From the NCBI GenBank assembly GCA_023254735.1, contig JALRKV010000047.1, forward strand, positions 1 to 44,978: a DNA stretch of 44,978 bases, written 5' to 3'. This DNA comes from Pseudomonadales bacterium. GTDB lineage: Bacteria > Pseudomonadota > Gammaproteobacteria > Pseudomonadales > Pseudohongiellaceae. How positions within the stretch are numbered: the stretch's first letter is position 1; the number at the start of each line of letters is the position of its first letter. Below, in pieces: positions 8,488-15,827 of the stretch. The position numbers and the translations under genes were made by a program. The notes beneath the pieces are model-generated. The model searched no databases. It saw only the letters and a list, made by a program, of their open reading frames with translations, and was not told the DNA's origin.

Positions 8488-9686
8488 AAATCGTCGCTGA
8501 CAGTGGGATTTTAGGGCTTGGCTCCTCGCGCCTCGAAGGCGACGAGCTTATCTTGATTCCCGGGCGCGAGATCACTCAGGATAAATTATTGGATGCGGAC
8601 GCGCTGCTAGTGCGCTCCATTACACGCGTGGATAAGGCGCTTATCCACGGCACGGGTGTGCGATTTGTGGGCACAGCAACAAGCGGCCGCAATCATTTAG
8701 ACGAGCAGTATCTCAACTCACAAGGTATCAGCGTTGTCGACAGTAAAGGTGCCAACGCATCGGCAGTCGCAGACTATGTTTTTGCTGCGCTGGCCTATTG
8801 TGTCCGCCAAGGCGCGATCGATGCGGCGTTTCAGCGTCGCGCTAGAATCGGAATTGTGGGCGTCGGCTGCGTTGGTGGGTTGTTGAATAAACGATTAAGA
8901 GATGCGGGGTTTTCAACGCTTTGTTGCGACCCCCTGCGTGTATCTTTTGAGAACACAGATGAAACGAATAGTTTCGTAACCTTAGAAGAGGCTATGCAGT
9001 GTGAGGTAGTTTGCATTCATGTTCCCTATAGTGAGCAAGGCGAACACGCTACTCGGCATCTCATTGGAGCACGGGAGCTTGCGCTAATGCCGGCGGGGGC
9101 TTTAGTAATCAATGCATGTCGAGGTGGTGTTGTTGAAGAGGCTGCGCTTGCAGCTTTCGCAATCGAAGACAAAGAATTCAGCTATTGCTCGGATGTTTGG
9201 CAGGATGAACCTGCTGTGGCGTCTGAAATAATTTCGGTCGCTAGACTCGCGACGCCGCATATCGCAGGCTACAGTAGTCAGGCCAAGACTGCCGCAACCA
9301 CCATGCTAATTAGGGGGCTTGAGCAGTATCGCTTACACGAAAATACCGGTGCGAAAGTAGGAAAAAATCGCTGTGTGTTCGAGCCGCAAGGCGCGAATAC
9401 TGCATCACAGCCGCGCCTTGAGGTTGAGTTTGATACCGTGGTGACTGGCTGGCAAATTATCGAGAGGCTCTTCCCCCTGCGGGCAATCGATAGCGCATTC
9501 CGCAACGCGGCGGCTGAGGGTCTGACGCCTCATTCGTTCGACAGTTTGCGAAGGGCACTGCTTCAGCGTCAAGAATTCAACAGCTGCACCGTGCGCCTTA
9601 CGCATGATGTCGATGACAGCGACAGGCGATTGCTTGCCGCGGTTGGTATCGAGGTGCTTAGATCCGATAGTTGTCGAGAACCTTAG
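8484..9686 (+). CDS. pdxB: erythronate-4-phosphate dehydrogenase PdxB
   Basis: 400 residues, GTG start at 8484 overlapping the upstream stop. D-2-hydroxyacid dehydrogenase architecture: catalytic-domain start KIVADSGILGL, TSGRNHLDEQYL, the NAD-binding GIVGVGCVGGLL (a Gly-rich Rossmann turn), CIHVPYSEQGEHAT, NACRGGVVEE and the catalytic His in TPHIAGYSSQAKT. The C-terminal ~100 residues form the dimerisation domain found only in PdxB. It catalyses the second step of deoxyxylulose-dependent pyridoxal phosphate synthesis. Its 3' end overlaps that of the convergent alaA gene by 29 bases. Confidence 0.95.
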   Translation: MKIVADSGILGLGSSRLEGDELILIPGREITQDKLLDADALLVRSITRVDKALIHGTGVRFVGTATSGRNHLDEQYLNSQGISVVDSKGANASAVADYVFAALAYCVRQGAIDAAFQRRARIGIVGVGCVGGLLNKRLRDAGFSTLCCDPLRVSFENTDETNSFVTLEEAMQCEVVCIHVPYSEQGEHATRHLIGARELALMPAGALVINACRGGVVEEAALAAFAIEDKEFSYCSDVWQDEPAVASEIISVARLATPHIAGYSSQAKTAATTMLIRGLEQYRLHENTGAKVGKNRCVFEPQGANTASQPRLEVEFDTVVTGWQIIERLFPLRAIDSAFRNAAAEGLTPHSFDSLRRALLQRQEFNSCTVRLTHDVDDSDRRLLAAVGIEVLRSDSCREP

Positions 9687-10878
9687 CGAGCTTTGAGATT
9701 GCTCGCCGTAAATCCTCCTCTCGCGGCAAAAACACGACTCTGAAATGGAGCGTGTCGTTGACATTGAATGCGCTACCCTGAACGAGAAGTATTTGCTCGC
9801 GCTCCAGAATGTCGAGAATGAGTTTTTCGTCGTCGTCGATCTTAAATACCGACGGATCGAGTGCGGCAAACATATAGAGTGCCCCACGCGGTTTTACGCA
9901 GCTCACCCCTTCGATCTGTGTAAGGAGCTCCCACGCCGTGTCCCGCTGTCTTCGCAGTCTCCCCTGTGGCAGTACGAGATCGTTGATGCTTTGATAGCCT
10001 CCCAATGCTGTCTGCACAGCCAGTTGCGCTGGCACATTGGCGCAGAGCCGCATATTGCTGAGTATCTCAATTCCTTCGATGTAGCTCTTGGCTAGATGCT
10101 TCGGCCCGGTAAGAATCATCCATCCCGACCGAAAGCCCGCTAACCGATAAGACTTGGAAAGTCCGTTGAAGCTCACTGTGAACACATCGGTGCTCAAGGA
10201 GGCGAGAGGAATGTGTTCGGCATCATCGTAGACAATTTTACTGTAAATCTCGTCGGCGAAAAGGATCAGCGAGTGCTTGCGCGCGAGATCGATGATTCCT
10301 TGAAGCAATTCACGCGAATAAACGGCACCTGTGGGGTTGTTTGGATTGATCACGACAAGCGCCTTGGTTTTGGCGGTGATCTTCGCTTCAATATCGGCTA
10401 GATCGGGAAACCAATCTGCCTGTTCGTCGCAGTGATAATGGATAGGTCTGCCGCCACTAAGTGACACGGCGGCGGTCCACAGAGGGTAGTCGGGCGCCGG
10501 TATCAATACCTCATCGCCATTATTCAGAAGCGCTTGCATAGACAGGGTAATGAGCTCGCTCACCCCATTGCCTAGGTAAATGTCATCGATATCGACATCC
10601 ATAATGCCCAATCGTTGGCATTCTTGCATAATCGCCTTTCGTGCGGAGAATAGCCCTTTCGAATCGCAGTATCCCTCGGCGCTTGGCAGATTGCGTATAA
10701 CATCTTGAATGATTTCGTCAGGGGCATTTAGGCCGAACACAGCAGGATTGCCGATATTCAGTTTTAGAATGCGGTGGCCTTCTTCTTCGAGTTGCTTCGC
10801 GCGTTCGAGCACAGGGCCTCTAATGTCGTAGCAAACCATGCCAAGTTTTTCTGACTGTTTAATTTCCGGTGTTTTCAT
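9658..10878 (-). CDS. alaA: alanine transaminase AlaA (class I/II aminotransferase)
   Basis: 406 residues, matching E. coli AlaA (405). Motifs of a fold-type I PLP aminotransferase: NIGNPAVFGL, YCDSKGLFSAR, NPNNPTGAVYS, FADEIYSKIVYD, and the PLP lysine at Lys242 in GLSKSYRLAGFRSGW. AlaA makes alanine from pyruvate and glutamate. The start at 10878 gives MKTPEIKQSEKL, the normal family start. Convergent with pdxB, whose product makes its cofactor pathway; this proximity is probably coincidental. Confidence 0.94.
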   Translation of the reverse strand: MKTPEIKQSEKLGMVCYDIRGPVLERAKQLEEEGHRILKLNIGNPAVFGLNAPDEIIQDVIRNLPSAEGYCDSKGLFSARKAIMQECQRLGIMDVDIDDIYLGNGVSELITLSMQALLNNGDEVLIPAPDYPLWTAAVSLSGGRPIHYHCDEQADWFPDLADIEAKITAKTKALVVINPNNPTGAVYSRELLQGIIDLARKHSLILFADEIYSKIVYDDAEHIPLASLSTDVFTVSFNGLSKSYRLAGFRSGWMILTGPKHLAKSYIEGIEILSNMRLCANVPAQLAVQTALGGYQSINDLVLPQGRLRRQRDTAWELLTQIEGVSCVKPRGALYMFAALDPSVFKIDDDEKLILDILEREQILLVQGSAFNVNDTLHFRVVFLPREEDLRRAISKLAKVLDNYRI

Positions 10879-11256
10879 TCTTCTCGTTAGCCTTGGTTGC
10901 CAAAGTAAGTGTTTGCCAAATTAGTCTTGATCAGATGCGTTCAAAGTAGATCATAGAGGCAAGCTTCACCACTAAGTTACTCTGCTCGGCGCAGCAGGTG
11001 ATCCATCGTACTCGCCTGCTGCTCAGTCAGAATCTATTCCCCGTGGACACGAACAACTGCAAATTAGCCTACTGCAATCTAGATAGCTAAGACTTTTAGC
11101 GTTAGGCTAGGGCAATTGTAACGCAATAATAAGTCCGCTCCCTAGCGACTTGAGGGATGTCTCAGCGTATGTTGCTAGTGAGATTGGCTGTGCGAATTTC
11201 TTGGTGCCGCGGCTGATGAATAGCCAAAAAAGCATCAAATTATACGGGTAAAAACT
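10879..11256. other. 378-base divergent intergenic region between alaA and msrB with two inverted repeats
   Basis: No convincing gene is seen. It holds an 11-base stem (10991-11001 with 11012-11022, arms starting GCAGCAGG, one G-T pair) and a second perfect 7-base pair of arms (GCTAGGG 11106-11112 and CCCTAGC 11140-11146) enclosing a smaller ATTG/CAAT pair. The region must contain promoters for both neighbours. A TATAC box at about 11240-11245 just before msrB lacks a clear -35. The hairpins could be operators, a leader structure or a small RNA. Confidence 0.5.
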
Positions 11257-11691
11257 ATGAACGATTCGATTGATAAAAACACAGCGCCGAATGCGTTACC
11301 TACAACAGAGGCCGAATGGTTAGAGAAGCTCGGTCCTGAAGCGTTTGCAATTATGCGCAAGCAAGGCACCGAGCGCGCCTTCACAGGGGAGTTCTGGGAC
11401 AAGAAAGAGGAAGGCAGTTACCGCTGCAAAGGCTGTGGCGAAGTGCTGTTTCTTTCCGATACCAAATTTGACTCTGGGTGTGGCTGGCCTAGCTTTTTCC
11501 TCCCAGCGTCGGCCGCACCAATCGAAGAGCGCTTGGACACCAGCCATGGCATGCATCGAACAGAGGTTGTGTGCACCGGCTGTAATTCCCACCTCGGTCA
11601 TGTCTTCAATGATGGACCTGCGGTGACCGGTCTTCGCTACTGTATAAACTCAGCTTGTCTCGATTTCGAGGGAGTTAATGACCAAGGCTAG
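11257..11691 (+). CDS. msrB: peptide-methionine (R)-S-oxide reductase MsrB
   Basis: 144 residues, the usual length. The zinc site is complete (Cys57, Cys60, Cys106, Cys109), the conserved SGCGWPSF holds Cys75 (the likely resolving Cys), and the catalytic Cys129 lies in GLRYCINS. The enzyme repairs methionine-R-sulfoxide in proteins. No signal peptide, so cytoplasmic. An additional cysteine (Cys134, in NSACLDF) replaces the usual small residue five positions after the catalytic one. The last 14 bases overlap the following gene, so the pair is likely cotranscribed. Confidence 0.95.
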   Translation: MNDSIDKNTAPNALPTTEAEWLEKLGPEAFAIMRKQGTERAFTGEFWDKKEEGSYRCKGCGEVLFLSDTKFDSGCGWPSFFLPASAAPIEERLDTSHGMHRTEVVCTGCNSHLGHVFNDGPAVTGLRYCINSACLDFEGVNDQG

Positions 11692-12511
11692 GGGCTTTTT
11701 TGTCCGAAGCACCGCGCTGGTAATGGGCGTTTTCCCGCTCGCGCTTGGCGCGCAAGAACTGTCTGCAAACCCCGATCTAGAGCACCGCCTGGCTCTAGGT
11801 TTTTATTCTGCGCAGGGTAACTTTGGTGCGCAGGAGGCTACGCGTATTTCTTACCTGCCCCTAAGTTGGTCGCTTTCTAAGGGGGGCTGGAGCGGGCAGC
11901 TCTCGCTCGCCAAACTGCGCGTAGAGGGGCCAGGAAACGTGCTCGTCAATCTCGGTGGTGTTACTCGAGCCGTCGCTTCCGATTCAATCAAACGCTACTC
12001 TGGGACAGGAGATAGCCTCGTTGAGGTAGGGTATACGAGAACGCAGGAAATTCCTGAAGGGGCTTTTCCGAGCCTGTTCGGCGATTCTTTCTCAGTTGGT
12101 GCACGACTCAGTGTCAAACTCCCCACAGCGAGCGTTGAAAAGAATCTCGGAACCGGAGAGCGGGACGTGTCACTGCAGCTAGAATCATCGTTTTATCTCG
12201 GTCAAAACACTGTCTTTGCGACGCTCGGGTATAGTGACCGTGGGGAATCGCAAGTTTTCGCGGACATCGAGAGTTCGGGCTATGCGCAGATAGGAATAGC
12301 GCGGAGGCTGACTCGGTCGACCAGCGCAGGCCTACTTTACGACTATCGCGAAACTGCCTCGAAATTTTTCGACGATGTGGAGGAGGTGGGGCTCTATGCT
12401 GGCTGGGAGTTGAGCCCCGCATGGTCGCTGACCGCGCTAGCGAGTGCGGGGCTCACTGCATCGAGCGCTGATCACGCTGTTTATCTGCAGCTGGTTTACC
12501 AAGTCAAATAG
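11678..12511 (+). CDS. exported beta-rich protein, candidate outer-membrane beta-barrel
   Basis: 277 residues. The ATG at 11678 has GGAG five bases upstream and lies within the msrB coding region in another frame. Residues 1-25 form a signal peptide with likely cleavage after LGA. The remainder alternates polar and hydrophobic residues with many Tyr, Gly and Ser, for example TVFATLGYSDRG and AGLLYDYRETASK, and ends YLQLVYQVK. The C-terminal residue is Lys and not the Phe of classical porins. It resembles small transporter-type barrels of the phenol-degradation/MetA group only in general character. I do not recognise the family. A role next to msrB is unknown. Confidence 0.7.
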   Translation: MTKARGFFVRSTALVMGVFPLALGAQELSANPDLEHRLALGFYSAQGNFGAQEATRISYLPLSWSLSKGGWSGQLSLAKLRVEGPGNVLVNLGGVTRAVASDSIKRYSGTGDSLVEVGYTRTQEIPEGAFPSLFGDSFSVGARLSVKLPTASVEKNLGTGERDVSLQLESSFYLGQNTVFATLGYSDRGESQVFADIESSGYAQIGIARRLTRSTSAGLLYDYRETASKFFDDVEEVGLYAGWELSPAWSLTALASAGLTASSADHAVYLQLVYQVK

Positions 12512-12551
12512 ACAGCCAATAACACTTCGCAGACTTTTTTAGCGACGTGCC

Positions 12552-13421
12552 TCAGAGACCCAGAGGGCGAACTCTCGGGGGTAAAATTGTTGCACGCTGA
12601 AGCGGCCTTGCCCTCTGTAGCGGCGGTAGCTGTGGGCGCCTAAGTGCCGTGGCCCGCGTCACCTCCGCAATCGCCACGCCGTCTTTGGTATTCTTGGCTA
12701 CTGTGGCTGGCTGCTCAACTGTTTTTCCTTGTTCCGCTAGCGCAGTTGCGTTGAGCCAATTGGCAATATCAACCCACCGCACCGATGCCGGCTCGATCTC
12801 ATCTTTAGCTATTCCTGCCTCAGGCATCCCGAGCTCGCCGGCACTGATCGCGAGTAGGAGATTAATCTGCTCCGTGCCATTTTCTATCGATTCCAAAATG
12901 CTAAGGCTTGAAGCGGATTCGGCTGAGCCGTTGGTGATAAGCGAGGATAAATTCGGCTGCAGAAAGCCCTCAATCCTCCGGCCGTCTGGCTCATTCATTT
13001 TCGGAGTAGCAGCCTGTGTTATCTTTTGAGTGACCGCCTGAGTGGCCGGCTCGAGCTTATCAAGCACGCGTTCGATCCCGCTCTCCGTTGCAATTGCTGT
13101 GCTCATCATCGTGTCGCGCGGTAAGGCAGGTTCGCGCACTACGATAACTTCACTCGGGATGCGCTGATCGAAGCCTAAGAAAGGCCGCATCCCTGAACCG
13201 CCCAGACCGGATCCGGGGAGTTCGAGAATGCCCGTGCCTCCGACGCCACTGCCTTCGTCTCCGCTTCGGCGATCGCCAACTGCGGGTTGCAGGTTCCCAA
13301 GAAAGTAAACGCTGGTGAGAAGCAGGAGAAATGCGAACCTCATGCCCCAGGTGCGCATGCTGGTATCGCTATTCGCGAGTGCGTTGCTGCGGTCGCTTTG
13401 GACTTTTTCGTTACTCTTCAC
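12552..13421 (-). CDS. exported hypothetical protein with duplicated GSGxGG(T/S)G motif
   Basis: 289 residues, GTG start at 13421 preceded by AGAAGAGAC; an ATG at 13358 is an alternative. A hydrophobic segment at about 28-43 is a signal peptide or anchor. Just after it come two copies of a glycine motif: GSGVGGTGI at 57-65 and GSGLGGSGM at 70-78. The GGTGI motif after a signal sequence is known to me from DUF5666-type exported proteins that neighbour DUF6502 genes. The rest is low-complexity, Ala/Pro/Gln-rich, with a basic proline-rich tail (LRRPQLPPLQRARPLQRA) and no domain I recognise. Its first 11 bases overlap the end of the DUF6502 gene, so the two are translationally coupled. Confidence 0.7.
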   Translation of the reverse strand: MKSNEKVQSDRSNALANSDTSMRTWGMRFAFLLLLTSVYFLGNLQPAVGDRRSGDEGSGVGGTGILELPGSGLGGSGMRPFLGFDQRIPSEVIVVREPALPRDTMMSTAIATESGIERVLDKLEPATQAVTQKITQAATPKMNEPDGRRIEGFLQPNLSSLITNGSAESASSLSILESIENGTEQINLLLAISAGELGMPEAGIAKDEIEPASVRWVDIANWLNATALAEQGKTVEQPATVAKNTKDGVAIAEVTRATALRRPQLPPLQRARPLQRATILPPRVRPLGL

Positions 13422-14343
13422 GACTTGTCTCTTCTGGCCGCGTTTGAGCGGTGCTGTAGTTAAATATACCGAGATTGAAACGAAATTGCGCGCTGCTGGG
13501 CGAGCTTTTCTTGGCGTTGTCTTTCAGCTGTAGGCTGTGGGCGCGCGCGTTTATTCTCGTAAGGAGCTCGCTTGCTCCGCGAGCCGAGAGAGCCTTAAGT
13601 TCGTCGACGGAGTCTTGCGATAGTTGGTCGTAGAACACGCTGCGATCATAGAACGGAGGTTCACCACCGCGAAGATTGTTTGCGCCTGCCTCAACATGGT
13701 CTTGGATATTTCGACCAAAAAAATAGGCCTTTTCTGCGAGTCCAGCCTTGGGCGCAAACGCCTCGGTGTTGAGCGAGACCATGTCATGATTCACGCTTAC
13801 GATTCCAAGCCTCAGCCATTCGTCGAGGACCGAGCGTGGTCTGATGTCCTTCCTGCAGACGGTCTCGACCAGTTCGCAAAAGTCGGCGCGACTCCCTTTA
13901 TCGCGTTCTGCATCGCGGAAAGGGAGAGGGGCGGGTGGGTTGCCTTCTTTTGCTTGCTCTAGGAAACGTGGGTTAGCCATCCATTCGGCAACGAGTCTGG
14001 CTCCAAGCGAGGCAGTGCTGTCACTTGGGCTTTCATCAGAGTTTTCTTGGGGAAAACCCTTAGCGCTGGTTTGGTGACTCTCAGAGGACTCTTTTCTCAA
14101 TCTCGCGACGTCTTTTCTATGCACACCGGTTAGCAGGGTGATGCGGCTATCCGAAATTCGTTTATCTGCGGTACTGAGCTCGTCTTCGGCCACCCCGACA
14201 TAGAGCGTTTTGAGCAGCGCGATAAGCTGGGGGTACCCGATGCCATAGTGCAAAAGTAGGCGCACGACGGGTCTCAACGCTTTCGAGATAGCGGCAAAAA
14301 CCAAGCTTGATGCCTGTTGTGAGTCTAGGTTTTGGTCGGCCAT
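13411..14343 (-). CDS. DUF6502 family protein, possible winged-helix DNA-binding protein
   Basis: 310 residues from the ATG at 14343. The N-terminal third (ALRPVVRLLLHYGIGYPQLIALLKTLYV) is the DUF6502 signature, and residues about 61-84 (KRISDSRITLLTGVHRKDVARLRK) read like a helix-turn-helix. These genes are commonly found with exported GGTGI-motif proteins, as here (11-base overlap with the next gene). Function is not established; a regulator of the adjacent locus is a reasonable guess because paired palindromes and repeats lie directly upstream. An in-frame TTG at 14400 adds unrelated sequence and was not chosen. Confidence 0.8.
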   Translation of the reverse strand: MADQNLDSQQASSLVFAAISKALRPVVRLLLHYGIGYPQLIALLKTLYVGVAEDELSTADKRISDSRITLLTGVHRKDVARLRKESSESHQTSAKGFPQENSDESPSDSTASLGARLVAEWMANPRFLEQAKEGNPPAPLPFRDAERDKGSRADFCELVETVCRKDIRPRSVLDEWLRLGIVSVNHDMVSLNTEAFAPKAGLAEKAYFFGRNIQDHVEAGANNLRGGEPPFYDRSVFYDQLSQDSVDELKALSARGASELLTRINARAHSLQLKDNAKKSSPSSAQFRFNLGIFNYSTAQTRPEETSREE

Positions 14344-14430
14344 GCTCGCAGTATAGTCCTTTGAATCGTTCTGGGTAGTCCCGGGGAGACTTCTCGGCAA
14401 TCGTATGAGGCATTACCCAGGGGGGGAGGT

Positions 14431-14483
14431 GCTCATGACTCAGTGCTCATGCTCGGTACTCATGCCCGGGACTCATGCTCGGT
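14431..14483. repeat. short 13-bp tandem repeat, three clear units and one degenerate
   Basis: Units GCTCATGCTCGGT (14445-14457), ACTCATGCCCGGG (14458-14470) and ACTCATGCTCGGT (14471-14483) follow one another exactly, preceded by a degenerate copy at 14431-14443. They lie in the divergent gap between the DUF6502 gene and the hydrolase-like gene. They could be iterated protein-binding sites or slipped-strand expansion. Confidence 0.75.
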
Positions 14484-14503
14484 ACTTAAGGGCAGTGATT
14501 TTA

Positions 14504-14535
14504 TTGACGTGGGAAATATTCCCACGATAGTATCG
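14504..14535 (+). promoter_or_regulatory. sigma-70 promoter with nested palindromic operators upstream of the hydrolase-like gene
   Basis: TTGACG (14504-14509) and TAGTAT (14528-14533) with an 18-base spacer make a fair promoter. Between them lies a perfect 8-base inverted repeat with a 3-base centre (CGTGGGAA 14508-14515, TTCCCACG 14519-14526). A second perfect palindrome, CGATA-G-TATCG (14525-14535), covers the -10. This arrangement is typical of a repressor site. The repressor is unknown; the divergent DUF6502 protein is one candidate. Confidence 0.6.
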
Positions 14536-14585
14536 TGCTGTCGAGAGTTAAGCCAAAGCAGGTCTAGATACTGAGATTAGCCCTT

Positions 14586-15581
14586 ATGAGCTTAGCCCTT
14601 TTTACTAGGAGTGCTCGAATGGTTGGCGGAAACGCGCAATTTACTGATCGCACGGCTGCCGCGGCCACGGACGCTACTTCGCAAAAAATTAGCTCACCAG
14701 ACTTTTCCACTTTGCACCTGACTTCCGCAAGAAAGCTCGCCTGGAGCGAATTTGGCAGCGCTGACGGTCTTCCCGTGGTGTTTTTTCACTCGAGTGGCAG
14801 CTCGCGGCTAGAAGCCAAGTTATTCCACGAACATGCGCAGCGGGCCGGAATTCGACTTATTTCGGTTGACAGACCTGGCATTGGCAGGAGCGACTTTAGT
14901 TTTAGTTCGACCCCTGAACCCTTTGCGCGTGACCTCCTCGAGCTGCTCGATCATCTTAGGTTGGAAAAGGTGTCGATCCTCACCTTGGGTCATGGCGTGG
15001 TCTATGCGCTTGCGCTTGCGCAACTTGCTCCCTCGAGGATCAGCGGTCAGATAAGTCTAGGCGCGATTCCTTGTGGTCCTCTACTAACCGCGCGAAAAAC
15101 GGGGCATCTTAAGTCTCTGATGCACAGAGGCCTTGCATCACTTGTCCGTCATGGGTGGTCGCTGCGAGAGCGACTGGAACGAAACTCGCAAGAGGGCTAT
15201 ATCGAGACTCTGCGCAGGGAGCTCTGTAGTTTCGATCAGCGGGCGTTGAACAGCAGCGAGCTTAGGCGCACAATTCTTAGCGACAGGCGTGAGGCGTTTC
15301 TTCAGGGGGCGCGGGGGGTGGCGCAGGATGAATCTATTGGCCTTGCGCCGTTTGATTATCAGTTAGCTGACCTGAGTCTCACCGTGGAGTTTTGGCAAGG
15401 TCGAGACGAGAGCTACCGGCTTGGCCGTTCAGCATTCTTGCTCGCAGCGGAATTGCCTGAGGGGCGGGCGCGCACCGTGTCCCGTCAGGGTGGTTATTTC
15501 TTCTTTTTAGAGCATTCTGCTCAAATTCTAGACGATCTGACGAAGACGCCGCTTGCATTGCCTATCGCCGCTGCCGCCTAG
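14586..15581 (+). CDS. alpha/beta-hydrolase-fold protein lacking catalytic residues (probable pseudoenzyme)
   Basis: 331 residues with a ~45-residue N-terminal extension. The fold is clear: VVFFHSSGSSRLEAKL matches the oxyanion strand (usually HGTPGSRLE), LISVDRPGIGRSDF is typical, and a nucleophile elbow follows at 132-142. However, the elbow reads LGHGVVYAL, so the Ser position is Gly137. The usual terminal GGHF reads GGYFF, so the His position is Tyr304. The oxyanion HG is also HS. An acid (Asp274 in QGRDES) is present. His310, six residues later, could only substitute if the loop is rearranged. The protein is thus likely non-catalytic, perhaps ligand-binding. It is transcribed divergently from the DUF6502 unit. 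Confidence 0.8.
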   Translation: MSLALFTRSARMVGGNAQFTDRTAAAATDATSQKISSPDFSTLHLTSARKLAWSEFGSADGLPVVFFHSSGSSRLEAKLFHEHAQRAGIRLISVDRPGIGRSDFSFSSTPEPFARDLLELLDHLRLEKVSILTLGHGVVYALALAQLAPSRISGQISLGAIPCGPLLTARKTGHLKSLMHRGLASLVRHGWSLRERLERNSQEGYIETLRRELCSFDQRALNSSELRRTILSDRREAFLQGARGVAQDESIGLAPFDYQLADLSLTVEFWQGRDESYRLGRSAFLLAAELPEGRARTVSRQGGYFFFLEHSAQILDDLTKTPLALPIAAAA

Positions 15582-15596
15582 CGCCTCAGGCTAGGC
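15576..15596. terminator. weak hairpin between convergent genes
   Basis: A 7-base stem (GCCTAGC 15576-15582, GCTAGGC 15590-15596) with a 7-base loop overlaps the end of the hydrolase-like gene and precedes the end of the convergent small gene. There is no T tract on either strand, so termination here is uncertain. Confidence 0.3.
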
Positions 15597-15611
15597 AGCG
15601 CAGCGCGACCT

Positions 15612-15827
15612 TCATTCTTCGGGTTTAAGCCTCGCCTCCAGACTGACCATCAGGGATTCGAGATTGGACTTCGCTTCGCTAGCGTAGCGAAATGGGCCAA
15701 TTTTCTCGCCTTGAGAGTTGCGGAAATACCACAGCTTGTCGTCCTCAAAAATCTGACTCTCTGCGGCGTTAATATCGCCAGGGCCTTGTTTCCTGTTGTC
15801 GCCATCCCCTATTGTCGAAGCGCTCAT
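15612..15827 (-). CDS. small DUF6316-like protein
   Basis: 71 residues. The core KLWYFRNSQGEKIGPFRYASEAKSN resembles the WYF-(T/N)-x-x-G-x-x-x-GPF pattern of the DUF6316 family, small cytoplasmic proteins of marine gammaproteobacteria with no known function. The family name is from memory of the pattern and is moderately certain. Stand-alone gene, convergent with the hydrolase-like gene. Confidence 0.65.
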   Translation of the reverse strand: MSASTIGDGDNRKQGPGDINAAESQIFEDDKLWYFRNSQGEKIGPFRYASEAKSNLESLMVSLEARLKPEE

